Source of the DNA: JBMOLC01 sp049324215
GTDB lineage: Bacteria; Patescibacteriota; Microgenomatia; UBA8517
DNA length: 18,379 nt
Direction: 5' to 3'
NCBI GenBank assembly: GCA_049324215.1
Contig: JBMOLC010000013.1
Coordinates: 1 to 18,379 of the forward strand
The position numbers and the translations under genes were made by a program. The notes under the pieces were generated by a model. The model made no database searches. It was not told where the DNA came from and saw only the letters and a list, made by a program, of their open reading frames with translations. Within the stretch, counting starts at the first letter, position 1. Each line of letters starts with the position of its first letter. Below are positions 1 through 6,249 of this stretch, in pieces.

Positions 1-196
1 CCAGGACCCGGCCGTCAAGAAGACCGACGAGGTTTTGGATTTCTCCCACTGCCTTAATTATCTTGGCGCGGCCGTTTTTAAACACCGCAATCCCGCTCGA
101 ATCGTATCCCCGATATTCAAGTTTGGTTAGACCCCCCAGAAGATAGTTGGAAAGGTCGCTTCTTTCTTCCCCGACATAGCCGAAGACGCCGCACAT
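1..196 (-). CDS. glmS: Glutamine--fructose-6-phosphate aminotransferase, N-terminal fragment (runs off left edge)
   Basis: Sixty-five codons read from the ATG at 196 and continue past the window. The product begins MCGVFGYVG and contains LEYRGYDSSGIAVF, the N-terminal nucleophile (class II glutaminase) signature of GlmS, with Cys2 as the nucleophile exposed once Met is removed. The enzyme makes glucosamine-6-phosphate from fructose-6-phosphate and glutamine, the entry to UDP-GlcNAc and peptidoglycan. The sugar-isomerase (SIS) domains lie outside the window. It follows proS on the same strand with a 37 bp gap. A possible extended -10 lies just upstream, so it may have its own promoter as well as readthrough from proS. 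Identity is very likely; purF-type amidotransferases share the fold, but the YRGYDSSGIAV segment is typical of GlmS. Confidence 0.93.
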   Translation of the reverse strand, partial: MCGVFGYVGEERSDLSNYLLGGLTKLEYRGYDSSGIAVFKNGRAKIIKAVGEIQNLVGLLDGRVL

Positions 197-207
197 CCGT
201 AGTGAAA

Positions 208-216
208 ATACTAGCA
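208..216 (-). promoter_or_regulatory. Possible extended -10 promoter of glmS
   Basis: The minus strand reads TGC-TAGTAT, an extended -10 pattern, ending 11 nt before the glmS ATG. Transcription would begin about 5 nt before the start codon, giving a near-leaderless mRNA. No good -35 is seen 17 bp upstream (TGAAAT). This is weak on its own and is supported mainly by the same arrangement at other genes here. Confidence 0.35.
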
Positions 217-233
217 TGAAAGCAGGTTCGATT

Positions 234-1487
234 TCAAATAAGCGTCAGTTTTTGGCCGCAATTTCCGGAGGTTAATTTTTTAATGACAGCCTCAAGAGTC
301 AGAAGTTCCACTTTCTCGCTAGCGCGCTTTTTCCATTCAACCTTGTCTTTGGTTTTATCAGAGGTAACAAGTCTCACTGGAATTCCGATCAGGTCGGCGT
401 CGGCAAACTTCTCTCCTGCCCCAATATCCCTCTCGTCCCAAAGAACTTCTAGGCCAGCAGCCGTTAGTTTTTCGTAAACCTCCTGCGCCTTGCCCCCGGG
501 AAGCTCGACCAAATGAACGTCAAACGGGGCAACTTGAGGAAACCAAATTATGCCTTTATCATCGTGGGAGACCTCGACCAAAGCTCCCAAGACCCGTGTC
601 GGCCCAATCCCGTAACTGCCAAACCAAACAGGCCTTTTCATCCCTTTTTTGTCGGTAAAGTAAACCCGCATTCTTTCTGCATACCAAGTGCCGAGAGGAA
701 AGATATTGCCGACCTCAATTGATCTCGCCTCGACAATTTTTCCTTTCTTACAGACCTGACAAGTATCCCCGCTCTTCCCTTTAAAAAGCTCTTTGTTCTG
801 GCCGAATTCGCAGTTAGCGCAATAATAAATAGTATCCTCTCCCCCCGCGGCTAAGACCTGAAACTCGTGGGTATTTTTGTCAGTAAAAATCCCTCCGGTT
901 GCCTCCGTCACCCTAAAATCAAAACCAAGCCTGCTGAATATTTTTGAGTAGGCGCTCTTTACTTTTTCGTAATAATCCATCAAGTCTTTTTCGGAGGTAT
1001 GGGCAGAATACAAATCCTTCATCATAAACTCCCTGCCCCTTAATATTCCACTTCTGGCCCGGGGTTCGTTTCTAAATTTTGTCGAAAAGTGGTAGACGTA
1101 GACCGGCAAATCGGCATAGCTTTTGATGTTTTTTCTCAAGATATCCATGACGACTTCCTCGTGGGTAAAAGAAAGGGCGTATTCTTTTCTGGCGTCTTTG
1201 AGTTTGTACATTATTTCGCCTGCTTTATCCCACCTGCCTGTCTCGTCCCACAAACCCTTGGGGTGCAGAAGAGGCATGAGCATCTCCTCTCCTCCTACGG
1301 CATTCATCTCTTCCCTAATTATCTGGTTTATCTTGGTCACGACCCTCCACCCTAAAGGCAGAAGTGTCCAGCTGCCGGCCATTAACTGGTCGATAAATCC
1401 CGCCCGAACCAGAAGTTTGTGGTTTATGGCCTCCGCCTCTTTCGGGGCTTCCTTTTTGGTCTGGGGGAAAAGAGTCGATTGCTTCAT
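234..1487 (-). CDS. proS: Prolyl-tRNA synthetase, short form lacking the INS editing domain
   Basis: A class II aminoacyl-tRNA synthetase that charges tRNA-Pro. At 417 residues it is much shorter than usual bacterial ProRS (about 570). Visible are the TXE loop (FTHEE, about 108-112), motif 2 (FRNEPRARSG then ILRGREFMMKD, about 138-158), the HEFQVLA block (about 207-213) and motif 3 (GSYGIGPTRVLGALVE, about 290-305), followed by a complete anticodon-binding domain. The roughly 180-residue INS editing domain that normally sits between motifs 2 and 3 is absent. In its place is a short segment with two Cys pairs (C223/C226 and C243/C246) resembling a zinc knuckle. It lies 45 bp after rseP, as in the common bacterial rseP-proS order. 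The ATG at 1487 is preceded by a TATAAT only 6 nt away and by no Shine-Dalgarno, so the mRNA may be leaderless. Confidence 0.95.
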   Translation of the reverse strand: MKQSTLFPQTKKEAPKEAEAINHKLLVRAGFIDQLMAGSWTLLPLGWRVVTKINQIIREEMNAVGGEEMLMPLLHPKGLWDETGRWDKAGEIMYKLKDARKEYALSFTHEEVVMDILRKNIKSYADLPVYVYHFSTKFRNEPRARSGILRGREFMMKDLYSAHTSEKDLMDYYEKVKSAYSKIFSRLGFDFRVTEATGGIFTDKNTHEFQVLAAGGEDTIYYCANCEFGQNKELFKGKSGDTCQVCKKGKIVEARSIEVGNIFPLGTWYAERMRVYFTDKKGMKRPVWFGSYGIGPTRVLGALVEVSHDDKGIIWFPQVAPFDVHLVELPGGKAQEVYEKLTAAGLEVLWDERDIGAGEKFADADLIGIPVRLVTSDKTKDKVEWKKRASEKVELLTLEAVIKKLTSGNCGQKLTLI

Positions 1488-1493
1488 AAGGTG

Positions 1494-1499
1494 ATTATA
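1494..1499 (-). promoter_or_regulatory. -10 box of proS promoter (leaderless)
   Basis: A perfect TATAAT on the minus strand ends 6 nt before the proS ATG at 1487. Initiation about 7 nt downstream of the box would fall on or next to the A of the ATG. The box overlaps the degenerate third copy of the 16-bp tandem repeat, so the repeat array forms the upstream promoter region. No convincing -35 is visible. Confidence 0.55.
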
Positions 1500-1545
1500 T
1501 TACACTAGCGTGAAGTTACGCTATCGCGAAGTTACGCTATCGCGA
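1498..1545. repeat. Three tandem 16-bp repeats between rseP and proS
   Basis: On the plus strand the unit AGTTACGCTATCGCGA occurs twice exactly (1514-1529 and 1530-1545). A diverged copy adjoins at 1498-1513 with 11 of 16 positions matching. The unit contains the palindrome TCGCGA. The copy at 1530-1545 covers the last two sense codons and the TAG stop of rseP, and the diverged copy overlaps the proS -10 box. The exact copies suggest recent duplication or slippage. No spacers separate the units, so this is not a CRISPR array. Confidence 0.85.
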
Positions 1546-2640
1546 TAAAACATTATCGATAAATCCAGAAATGCCACCACCCGTAATCAACCTTTGGATA
1601 TCTCTGGCAGTAATTGCCAGAATAAGAATAATCAAAATTACCATTCCAATCGTGTGAATAACCGCCTCGACCTTGGGGACAATCTTCTTGCCGAAAATTG
1701 ACTCGATGGCGACAAATAACAGCCTGCCTCCGTCGAGGGCCGGAAAAGGAACAATATTTAAGATGGCTAAGTTCACCGAAAGTATCCCCAAGAAATTTAC
1801 TAAGGCCAGGGTTCCGAATCTGGCTGCCTCGCTGGTGATGGCAAATATTCCCACCGGGCCTGCCAGGTCTTTGGGGGCAACGCCAGCAAATAAATCTTTG
1901 AAGATCTTGATAAATCCGGCAATTACCGTTCCTCCCCAAAAGAGTGCTTCCTTAAAACCGTAATAGATACCAACAAACGGTCGAATTAATACCGGAGGGT
2001 AGTAAATTTCTGTATCGGTGATGGTTACTCCCAAAGGTCCTTCACCCTCTGGCGGATTGTCTCTGGGAGCGAGGGTAAATTTTTTTAGTTCTCCATTCCT
2101 TTCGATTTCGAGGTTAACCTTTCCCCATTTTTTCTTTTCAACCAAATCCACGAACTCTCTTACTTGGGTGATTTTTTGTCCGTCAACGACCCTGACCACA
2201 TCTCCCACAACCAAGCCCCCAACCTGGGCTGGGGAGGAAGCGGAAACTTCAACGATTTTTACTGCGTCGGTGTCTTTGGGAATTCCCGAAAAAGAATAAA
2301 CTACGGCAAAGGCAAAGACCCCGAGGATAAAATTCATCAGCACCCCTGCGAGTAAAATTGTCGCCCGCGCCTTCCTGCTTTTGTTTAAAAAGGCTCTTTG
2401 CGGATAACTTATTCCTTCCTCCAAACTCTCTCCGTGCAGCCTAACAAAACCTCCGAAAGGAAGAAGATTGAGCGAATAAAGGGTCTCTCCAACTTGGATT
2501 CCAAAGATTCGGGGTGGGATTCCGAAACCAAATTCCTCAATTAGAACTCCACTCCGTTTTGCAACCAGGTAGTGCCCAAACTCGTGCACCAAGACCAAAA
2601 CCGATAAAACTCCCAGAAAAATCAATATCGATATCAGCAT
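1537..2640 (-). CDS. rseP: Site-2 intramembrane zinc metalloprotease (RseP family)
   Basis: A membrane-embedded M50 protease that cuts transmembrane substrates such as anti-sigma factors or signal-peptide remnants. The 367-residue product starts with a membrane segment carrying the zinc-binding HEFGH motif (H19, E20, H23). One PDZ domain lies in the middle (about 110-190, including GGLVVGDVVRVVDG), and the second catalytic motif NIVPFPALDGGRLLF lies in the C-terminal third, with further membrane segments around it. One PDZ rather than the two of E. coli RseP resembles the Gram-positive and cyanobacterial form. Its ATG directly abuts the frr stop (TAA-ATG, no gap), implying translational coupling. 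The last codons and the stop lie inside a 16-bp tandem repeat. The actual substrate is unknown. Confidence 0.93.
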   Translation of the reverse strand: MLISILIFLGVLSVLVLVHEFGHYLVAKRSGVLIEEFGFGIPPRIFGIQVGETLYSLNLLPFGGFVRLHGESLEEGISYPQRAFLNKSRKARATILLAGVLMNFILGVFAFAVVYSFSGIPKDTDAVKIVEVSASSPAQVGGLVVGDVVRVVDGQKITQVREFVDLVEKKKWGKVNLEIERNGELKKFTLAPRDNPPEGEGPLGVTITDTEIYYPPVLIRPFVGIYYGFKEALFWGGTVIAGFIKIFKDLFAGVAPKDLAGPVGIFAITSEAARFGTLALVNFLGILSVNLAILNIVPFPALDGGRLLFVAIESIFGKKIVPKVEAVIHTIGMVILIILILAITARDIQRLITGGGISGFIDNVLSR

Positions 2641-3198
2641 TTAAATTTGGAGAAGTTCCTGTTTTTTTCTCGCCCCTATCTCGTCAATTTTGCTTGTAAA
2701 CTCGTCCGTAATCTCCTGAAGACGCTTCTCCAAGCTAAACTTCTCGTCTTCGCTCATCTCTTTGGCCTCAAACTTTTTCTTAATCTCGTGCATCGCCTCT
2801 CCCCTAATTTGCCTCACCATGATTCTGCCGTTTTCAAGTTTTGTTGCCAGAAGCTTGGTGTATTTTTCCCTGTCCTCGGTCGTTAAAGGCGGAAAAGAAA
2901 TCCTGATTATTTCCCCGTCGACCACTGGGTTCATACCAACATTGGCAGAGAGTATTCCCTGTCTAATTTCGCCGATTATCGATTTATCCCAAGGGTCAAT
3001 AACAAGTGTCTGGGTATCGGGAGCTGAAATGGTTGCAAGTTCCTGGACTGTGAGTTTTTGCCTCCCCCCGTAGACAGAAACTTCCAAGCTCGTAACCAGG
3101 GCGGGAGATGCCCGACCCGACCTAATTGCACCAATATCCGAGCTCACCAGGTCGATAACAGCCTGCATTTTGGAGCGAACCGAAGCCTCATCCATCAC
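2641..3198 (-). CDS. frr: Ribosome recycling factor
   Basis: RRF works with EF-G to split post-termination ribosomes. The 185-residue length matches the family. Visible are the N-terminal helix with IRSGRASPALV, the strand segment with VYGGRQKLTVQELATISAPDTQTLVI, the DPWDKSIIGEIRQGI block and the final coiled-coil helices, including IRGEAMHEIKKKFE. The start is ambiguous: the upstream GTG at 3198 overlaps the tsf stop as GTGA, while the ATG one codon later (3195) overlaps it by one base as TGATG. Either gives tight coupling to tsf. The usual intervening pyrH (UMP kinase) gene is missing. rseP follows with no gap. Confidence 0.96.
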   Translation of the reverse strand: MMDEASVRSKMQAVIDLVSSDIGAIRSGRASPALVTSLEVSVYGGRQKLTVQELATISAPDTQTLVIDPWDKSIIGEIRQGILSANVGMNPVVDGEIIRISFPPLTTEDREKYTKLLATKLENGRIMVRQIRGEAMHEIKKKFEAKEMSEDEKFSLEKRLQEITDEFTSKIDEIGARKKQELLQI

Positions 3199-3653
3199 TC
3201 GCCTAATTCTACACGAAAAACGCGGCCGATGCGAATGTTCTCGCCGGTCTTGGCAATAACTTCCTTAACCAAATCCTCGACTTTTTTGCTGGGATCTTTG
3301 ATAAACTCTTGGGCTAATAATTCCTTCTCGTTCTTTGCCCCCAGAGAGGCAACTTGAAGCGCCAAGTCATGGGCTAGATTCCTAAAAAGTTCGTTTCGGG
3401 CGACAAAATCTGTCTCGCAAAGAAGTTCAACCACGCTGGCTACCTTACCAGAATGATGAACATAGGCCTCGATTAGCCCTTGAGAAGTTTTCCTTCCTTC
3501 GCGGCTAGCCGCCTTTTCAAAACCCTCTTTCTTGAGAATCTCCGCAGCCTTTTTCTCGTCTCCCCCGACTTCTTCCAAAACTTTTTTCACCCTAATTACA
3601 GGAGCACCAGTTTCTTCCCGCAGTTTCCTTATCGTCGCAAAAGAAATTTTCAT
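3195..3653 (-). CDS. tsf: Elongation factor Ts, minimal form
   Basis: EF-Ts exchanges GDP for GTP on EF-Tu. The N-terminal UBA-like domain (residues 1-45, including LREETGAPVIRVKKVLEE) and the EF-Tu contact motif TDFVARNE (81-88) are clear, and the C-terminal block ends in RVFRVELGE. At 152 residues it is about half the length of E. coli EF-Ts (283) and shorter than Thermus EF-Ts (196). It therefore keeps the N-terminal domain and a single core subdomain and lacks the coiled-coil insert. The ATG overlaps the rpsB stop as ATGA, with a weak AGAGG just before it. Co-transcription with rpsB is the usual bacterial arrangement. Confidence 0.95.
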   Translation of the reverse strand: MKISFATIRKLREETGAPVIRVKKVLEEVGGDEKKAAEILKKEGFEKAASREGRKTSQGLIEAYVHHSGKVASVVELLCETDFVARNELFRNLAHDLALQVASLGAKNEKELLAQEFIKDPSKKVEDLVKEVIAKTGENIRIGRVFRVELGE

Positions 3654-4360
3654 TCCTCTACCTTCTTTGCTTTTTTGACTTTTTTCTTTCCTTCTAGAAT
3701 TGCTTCTTTAATTAATCCTAACACATAGGAGAGAGCCTTGGCGGCATCATCATTCATGGGAATGGGATAGTCAACCAGGGTCGGGTCAGCATTGGAATCG
3801 ACTATCCCGACAATGCTCACCCCGGCCCGGTTTGCCTCCCGAACCGCACCCGCCTCCTTGTGCGTATCCACAATAACTATCATCTCCGGGATTTTAGTCA
3901 GGGAACTAATCCCGCCGAAAAACCTTTCTAGTCTGGCAATTTCCCGCTCAAGTAGTAGCCTTTCTTTTTTTGTAAATTTGTTGTATTCCCCAGACACCAT
4001 TTTGGCTTTCATTTCGGAGAGTTTGTCAAGAGAGCGCTTCATTTGATCAAAGTTTGATAAGGTCCCGCCCAGCCATCTTTCTGAAACATACGGACAGCCG
4101 GCTTCCTTTCCGATTTCTTCTATTTTTTCTTTGGCTTGCTTTTTACTGCCCAAAAGAAGAATAACTTTGTCTTCTTGGGCAGCATTCTTGAGAGCTTCGA
4201 GGGCTGCCTCTAAAGCTTCTTTGGTCTTGACTAAGTCAAAAACGTGCACCCCTTCTTGCACACCAAAAAGATATGGCGCCATTTTGGGATTCCAACGCCT
4301 AGCCTGGTGCCCAAAATGGGCCCCAACTTCAAGTAAGGTTTTCAGTGATACATTAGGCAT
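3650..4360 (-). CDS. rpsB: 30S ribosomal protein S2
   Basis: Structural protein of the small ribosomal subunit. The 236-residue product has the family N-terminus (VSLKTLLEVGAHFGHQARRW), the KTKEALEAALEAL region, YVSERWLGGTLSNF, the VIVDTHKEAGAVREANRAG motif and SNADPTLVDYPIPMNDDA, followed by a Lys-rich tail. The ATG at 4360 fits the family start. An AGGAGAC Shine-Dalgarno lies 10 nt upstream (12 nt from AGGAG), a little far, and is predicted to pair with an upstream loop (see the leader entry). It heads the cluster rpsB-tsf-frr-rseP-proS-glmS. In E. coli, S2 represses its own rpsB-tsf operon through the leader; the structured leader here suggests comparable control. Confidence 0.97.
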   Translation of the reverse strand: MPNVSLKTLLEVGAHFGHQARRWNPKMAPYLFGVQEGVHVFDLVKTKEALEAALEALKNAAQEDKVILLLGSKKQAKEKIEEIGKEAGCPYVSERWLGGTLSNFDQMKRSLDKLSEMKAKMVSGEYNKFTKKERLLLEREIARLERFFGGISSLTKIPEMIVIVDTHKEAGAVREANRAGVSIVGIVDSNADPTLVDYPIPMNDDAAKALSYVLGLIKEAILEGKKKVKKAKKVEE

Positions 4361-4426
4361 GAAACTTGACGTCTCCTTGGTCCGCCATCGGCCGGAAGAA
4401 TCCAGGAGACAAGGCCGATGTGTGTA
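4361..4426 (-). promoter_or_regulatory. rpsB leader with predicted H-type pseudoknot covering the ribosome-binding site
   Basis: Read 5'->3' on the minus strand. CATCGGCC (4420-4413) pairs perfectly with GGCCGATG (4393-4386) to form an 8-bp stem. Inside its 19-nt loop, GTCTCCT (4410-4404) is the exact complement of AGGAGAC (4377-4371), which is the Shine-Dalgarno of rpsB. A GG/CC extension is possible across one bulged A. The connecting loops are 2, 10 and 8 nt, compatible with a classical H-type pseudoknot. Formation would hide the ribosome-binding site. This fits a translational autoregulation site for S2, but the ligand is inferred; the pairing is directly visible. Confidence 0.7.
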
Positions 4427-4432
4427 AAAGGT

Positions 4433-4461
4433 ATTGTATCAGTCTTATTTTAAGCTCGCAA
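4433..4461 (-). promoter_or_regulatory. Promoter of the rpsB operon
   Basis: The minus strand shows a -35 TTGCGA (4461-4456), a 17-bp spacer and a -10 TACAAT (4438-4433) preceded by TG-A, an extended -10. The -35 lies inside the 3' end of fchA. Predicted initiation near 4426 gives a leader of about 66 nt, which contains exactly the pseudoknot. This is the one gene here with a long leader. Confidence 0.65.
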
Positions 4462-4924
4462 GCGCTTTCTTATTTATTTTGATATTTTCCTCTGCCGACT
4501 TTCGGGCAGCTCTGGCCAGGTGAAGAGCACTCTTGGCATCGCTAACTGCATTTTTATTTCCTTTTTTGATAGTGACAAAGGCTAGCTTCTCTACCCCTGC
4601 GGAAAGTACCATTACCCTTTCGGGAACCTCGATGGCTTTGACTAAGCTCTTTCTAATCTTTTGTTTCGACTTAGATTTATAAGCTGTCATCACCGCATCA
4701 AATGCCTGGCAGTCTTCATCCGCAAGTCTTAAAAGTTCTTTCCTAATCTGGGTGATTTTTTCAACGTCAAGGATTTTTTCTCTGGTCAGGTTGGTAACCA
4801 TCTCGACCAACGAGACCGCCAGGGCACCAGCTAAAGCCGCAACCGCTCCGCCTCCCGGAGTCGGAGAAGAACTGGAAAGGCTTTTCAGAAAATCCTCTAT
4901 TTTTTGAGATTTAATACGATTCAT
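4445..4924 (-). CDS. Cyclodeaminase/cyclohydrolase family protein (FchA / FtcD C-terminal type)
   Basis: The N-terminal motif SSSSPTPGGGAVAALAGALA (residues 17-36) and the NLTREK block are characteristic of formimidoyl-THF cyclodeaminase and methenyl-THF cyclohydrolase FchA. The family converts 5-formimino-THF to 5,10-methenyl-THF plus ammonia, or interconverts methenyl- and 10-formyl-THF. At 159 residues it is shorter than the usual 200 or so and ends soon after the NIKINKKAL helix, so the last helices of the family are missing; activity is therefore uncertain. Its ATG lies 14 bp inside the end of ftcD. The pair corresponds to the two halves of animal FTCD and is expected to hand over the formimino-folate. 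The rpsB promoter begins inside its 3' end. Confidence 0.85.
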   Translation of the reverse strand: MNRIKSQKIEDFLKSLSSSSPTPGGGAVAALAGALAVSLVEMVTNLTREKILDVEKITQIRKELLRLADEDCQAFDAVMTAYKSKSKQKIRKSLVKAIEVPERVMVLSAGVEKLAFVTIKKGNKNAVSDAKSALHLARAARKSAEENIKINKKALASLK

Positions 4925-5810
4925 ATAATCTTTTCTCCAGAACCTGCTCAGATTTAAAATCTTTGGCCTTAAAAGTAGTTCTCACCGATTTAATCAGCGC
5001 CTCAAGCGGAATCATTCCATAAATTTCCGAACTCTTTATTGCCACCTTAAACTTTTTCGCCTCCTTCGCAACTGCCCGATACGCTTCGTCAAAATTTGTT
5101 TTTTCAAAGTCCACCAGATTCATGGAAACTTGGGCATAGCCCCCAACTTTAAAACCTAGAGCCTTAACTCCAGGAAGTCCGTCGTCTTTCTCGCGAATTT
5201 TTGAAGCAATTTTTTTGGCAATCTCGATGTCTTTGGTATCCAAATTGACGTTATATGCCACCAGGTATTTTCTGGCTCCGATTACGGTTGCACCGGCAGT
5301 TGGGTGCATTTTCGCAGGACCATAGTCGGGTTTTCTCTCGGGATTGGTCTTAATCTCCTTACTTAATCCTTCGTATTCTCCTCTCCTGACATCTGCAAGA
5401 TTTACCCTGTCCGGCCTTCTGGCTGCTGCTTCATATAAATAAACAGGGATTTTTAAGCTGCTTGCAACTTTCTTGGCCAGTTTATTAGCCAAAAGTACGC
5501 AATCTTTTAGAGTTACCCCAGAAACAGGAACGAAGGGTACGACATCGGTTGCTCCAATTCTCGGGTGTTCTCCTTTGTGGTTCCGCATATCGATCAGGCG
5601 CGTGGCTGTCTTTATCATCTCAAACGCGGCGGCCAAGACTTTATCTGGAGTACCAACAATGGTTACCAGGCAGCGGTTGTGAGATTTATCCCATTCGGTA
5701 TCTAAAACCCTAACTCCTTTGATTTTCTTAGCGGAGTTGGCAATCTTTTTTATTTTTCCAAGGTTTCTCCCCTCGGAAAAATTGGGAACACACTCAACTA
5801 TCTTTTCCAT
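4911..5810 (-). CDS. ftcD: Glutamate formimidoyltransferase
   Basis: Transfers the formimino group between N-formimino-glutamate and tetrahydrofolate. The 299-residue length matches the single-domain family. Seen are the start VECVPNFSEGRN, the HKGEHPRIGATDVVPFVPVSG block containing the expected catalytic His, the YLYEAAARRPDRVNLADVRRGEYEG segment and the second-domain motif ATVIGARKYLVAYNVNL. No histidine-degradation genes (hutH, hutU, hutI) are nearby, so the source of formimino-glutamate is unclear. Family members are known to act also on 5-formyl-THF, which is a plausible role here. Its start overlaps the PIN gene by 17 bp and its end overlaps the cyclodeaminase gene by 14 bp, so all four genes from 6460 to 4445 are probably translated together. 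Confidence 0.92.
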   Translation of the reverse strand: MEKIVECVPNFSEGRNLGKIKKIANSAKKIKGVRVLDTEWDKSHNRCLVTIVGTPDKVLAAAFEMIKTATRLIDMRNHKGEHPRIGATDVVPFVPVSGVTLKDCVLLANKLAKKVASSLKIPVYLYEAAARRPDRVNLADVRRGEYEGLSKEIKTNPERKPDYGPAKMHPTAGATVIGARKYLVAYNVNLDTKDIEIAKKIASKIREKDDGLPGVKALGFKVGGYAQVSMNLVDFEKTNFDEAYRAVAKEAKKFKVAIKSSEIYGMIPLEALIKSVRTTFKAKDFKSEQVLEKRLYESY

Positions 5811-6249
5811 ATCGTAATTGCTTTATCATTTCTCCTGGAGTAACAATTTTAAATCTTTTAATCTTGCCTTTCAAAATCAATAAATGTTTTTTGTCCAACG
5901 TAACCAAAAAGGAAGCCCCGGATTCCTCTCCCGAGGCAAGGACGTGACAGTCTCCTTCGTCGACAACAACCCGCTGGTATTTTCTGACTTTTTTCTCGGC
6001 CGGCGCCAAAATTACACCCTTAAAAATTCTAAGACATCTTTGCGATACCTTATCTTTTGAAAGATTAAGCTTGTCGGCGTGTTTTAAGGTTTCATCGAAG
6101 ATGATTTCGCTTATTATTCCCTTAATCTTTTCCTCTTTGGCAAAGCGTAGAGCCCTCGCCGATCCACCTTTTGGAGATTTTATCCCGGCCAAGATAACCG
6201 AGGCGTTAAATAAGACCCTTGGCCTTAAGCTCCTTCTTCTCTTTTTCAT
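5794..6249 (-). CDS. PIN-domain protein, VapC-like toxin with altered first catalytic Asp
   Basis: PIN domains are Mg2+-dependent RNases and often act as toxins of toxin-antitoxin pairs. The 151-residue product has the layout of the PIN_3 / COG1569 type: strand 1 RVLFNASVILAG, then SPKGGSARAL, an acidic ISEIIFDE (E48), DEGDCHVLASG (D97, D100) and FLVTLDKKHLL (D119). Where the family normally has an invariant Asp at the end of strand 1 (LDTN or LDAS), this protein has Asn15, so metal binding may be weakened. It starts 44 bp inside the AbrB-like gene, the usual antitoxin-first order. No later Met is available before strand 1. Toxin activity is inferred from family and context only. Confidence 0.82.
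   Translation of the reverse strand: MKKRRRSLRPRVLFNASVILAGIKSPKGGSARALRFAKEEKIKGIISEIIFDETLKHADKLNLSKDKVSQRCLRIFKGVILAPAEKKVRKYQRVVVDEGDCHVLASGEESGASFLVTLDKKHLLILKGKIKRFKIVTPGEMIKQLRYGKDS

Noticed and set aside
1498..1545. Repeat block as a CRISPR array.
   Set aside because: The units are directly adjacent, only 16 bp long, with no spacers and no cas genes in the window.
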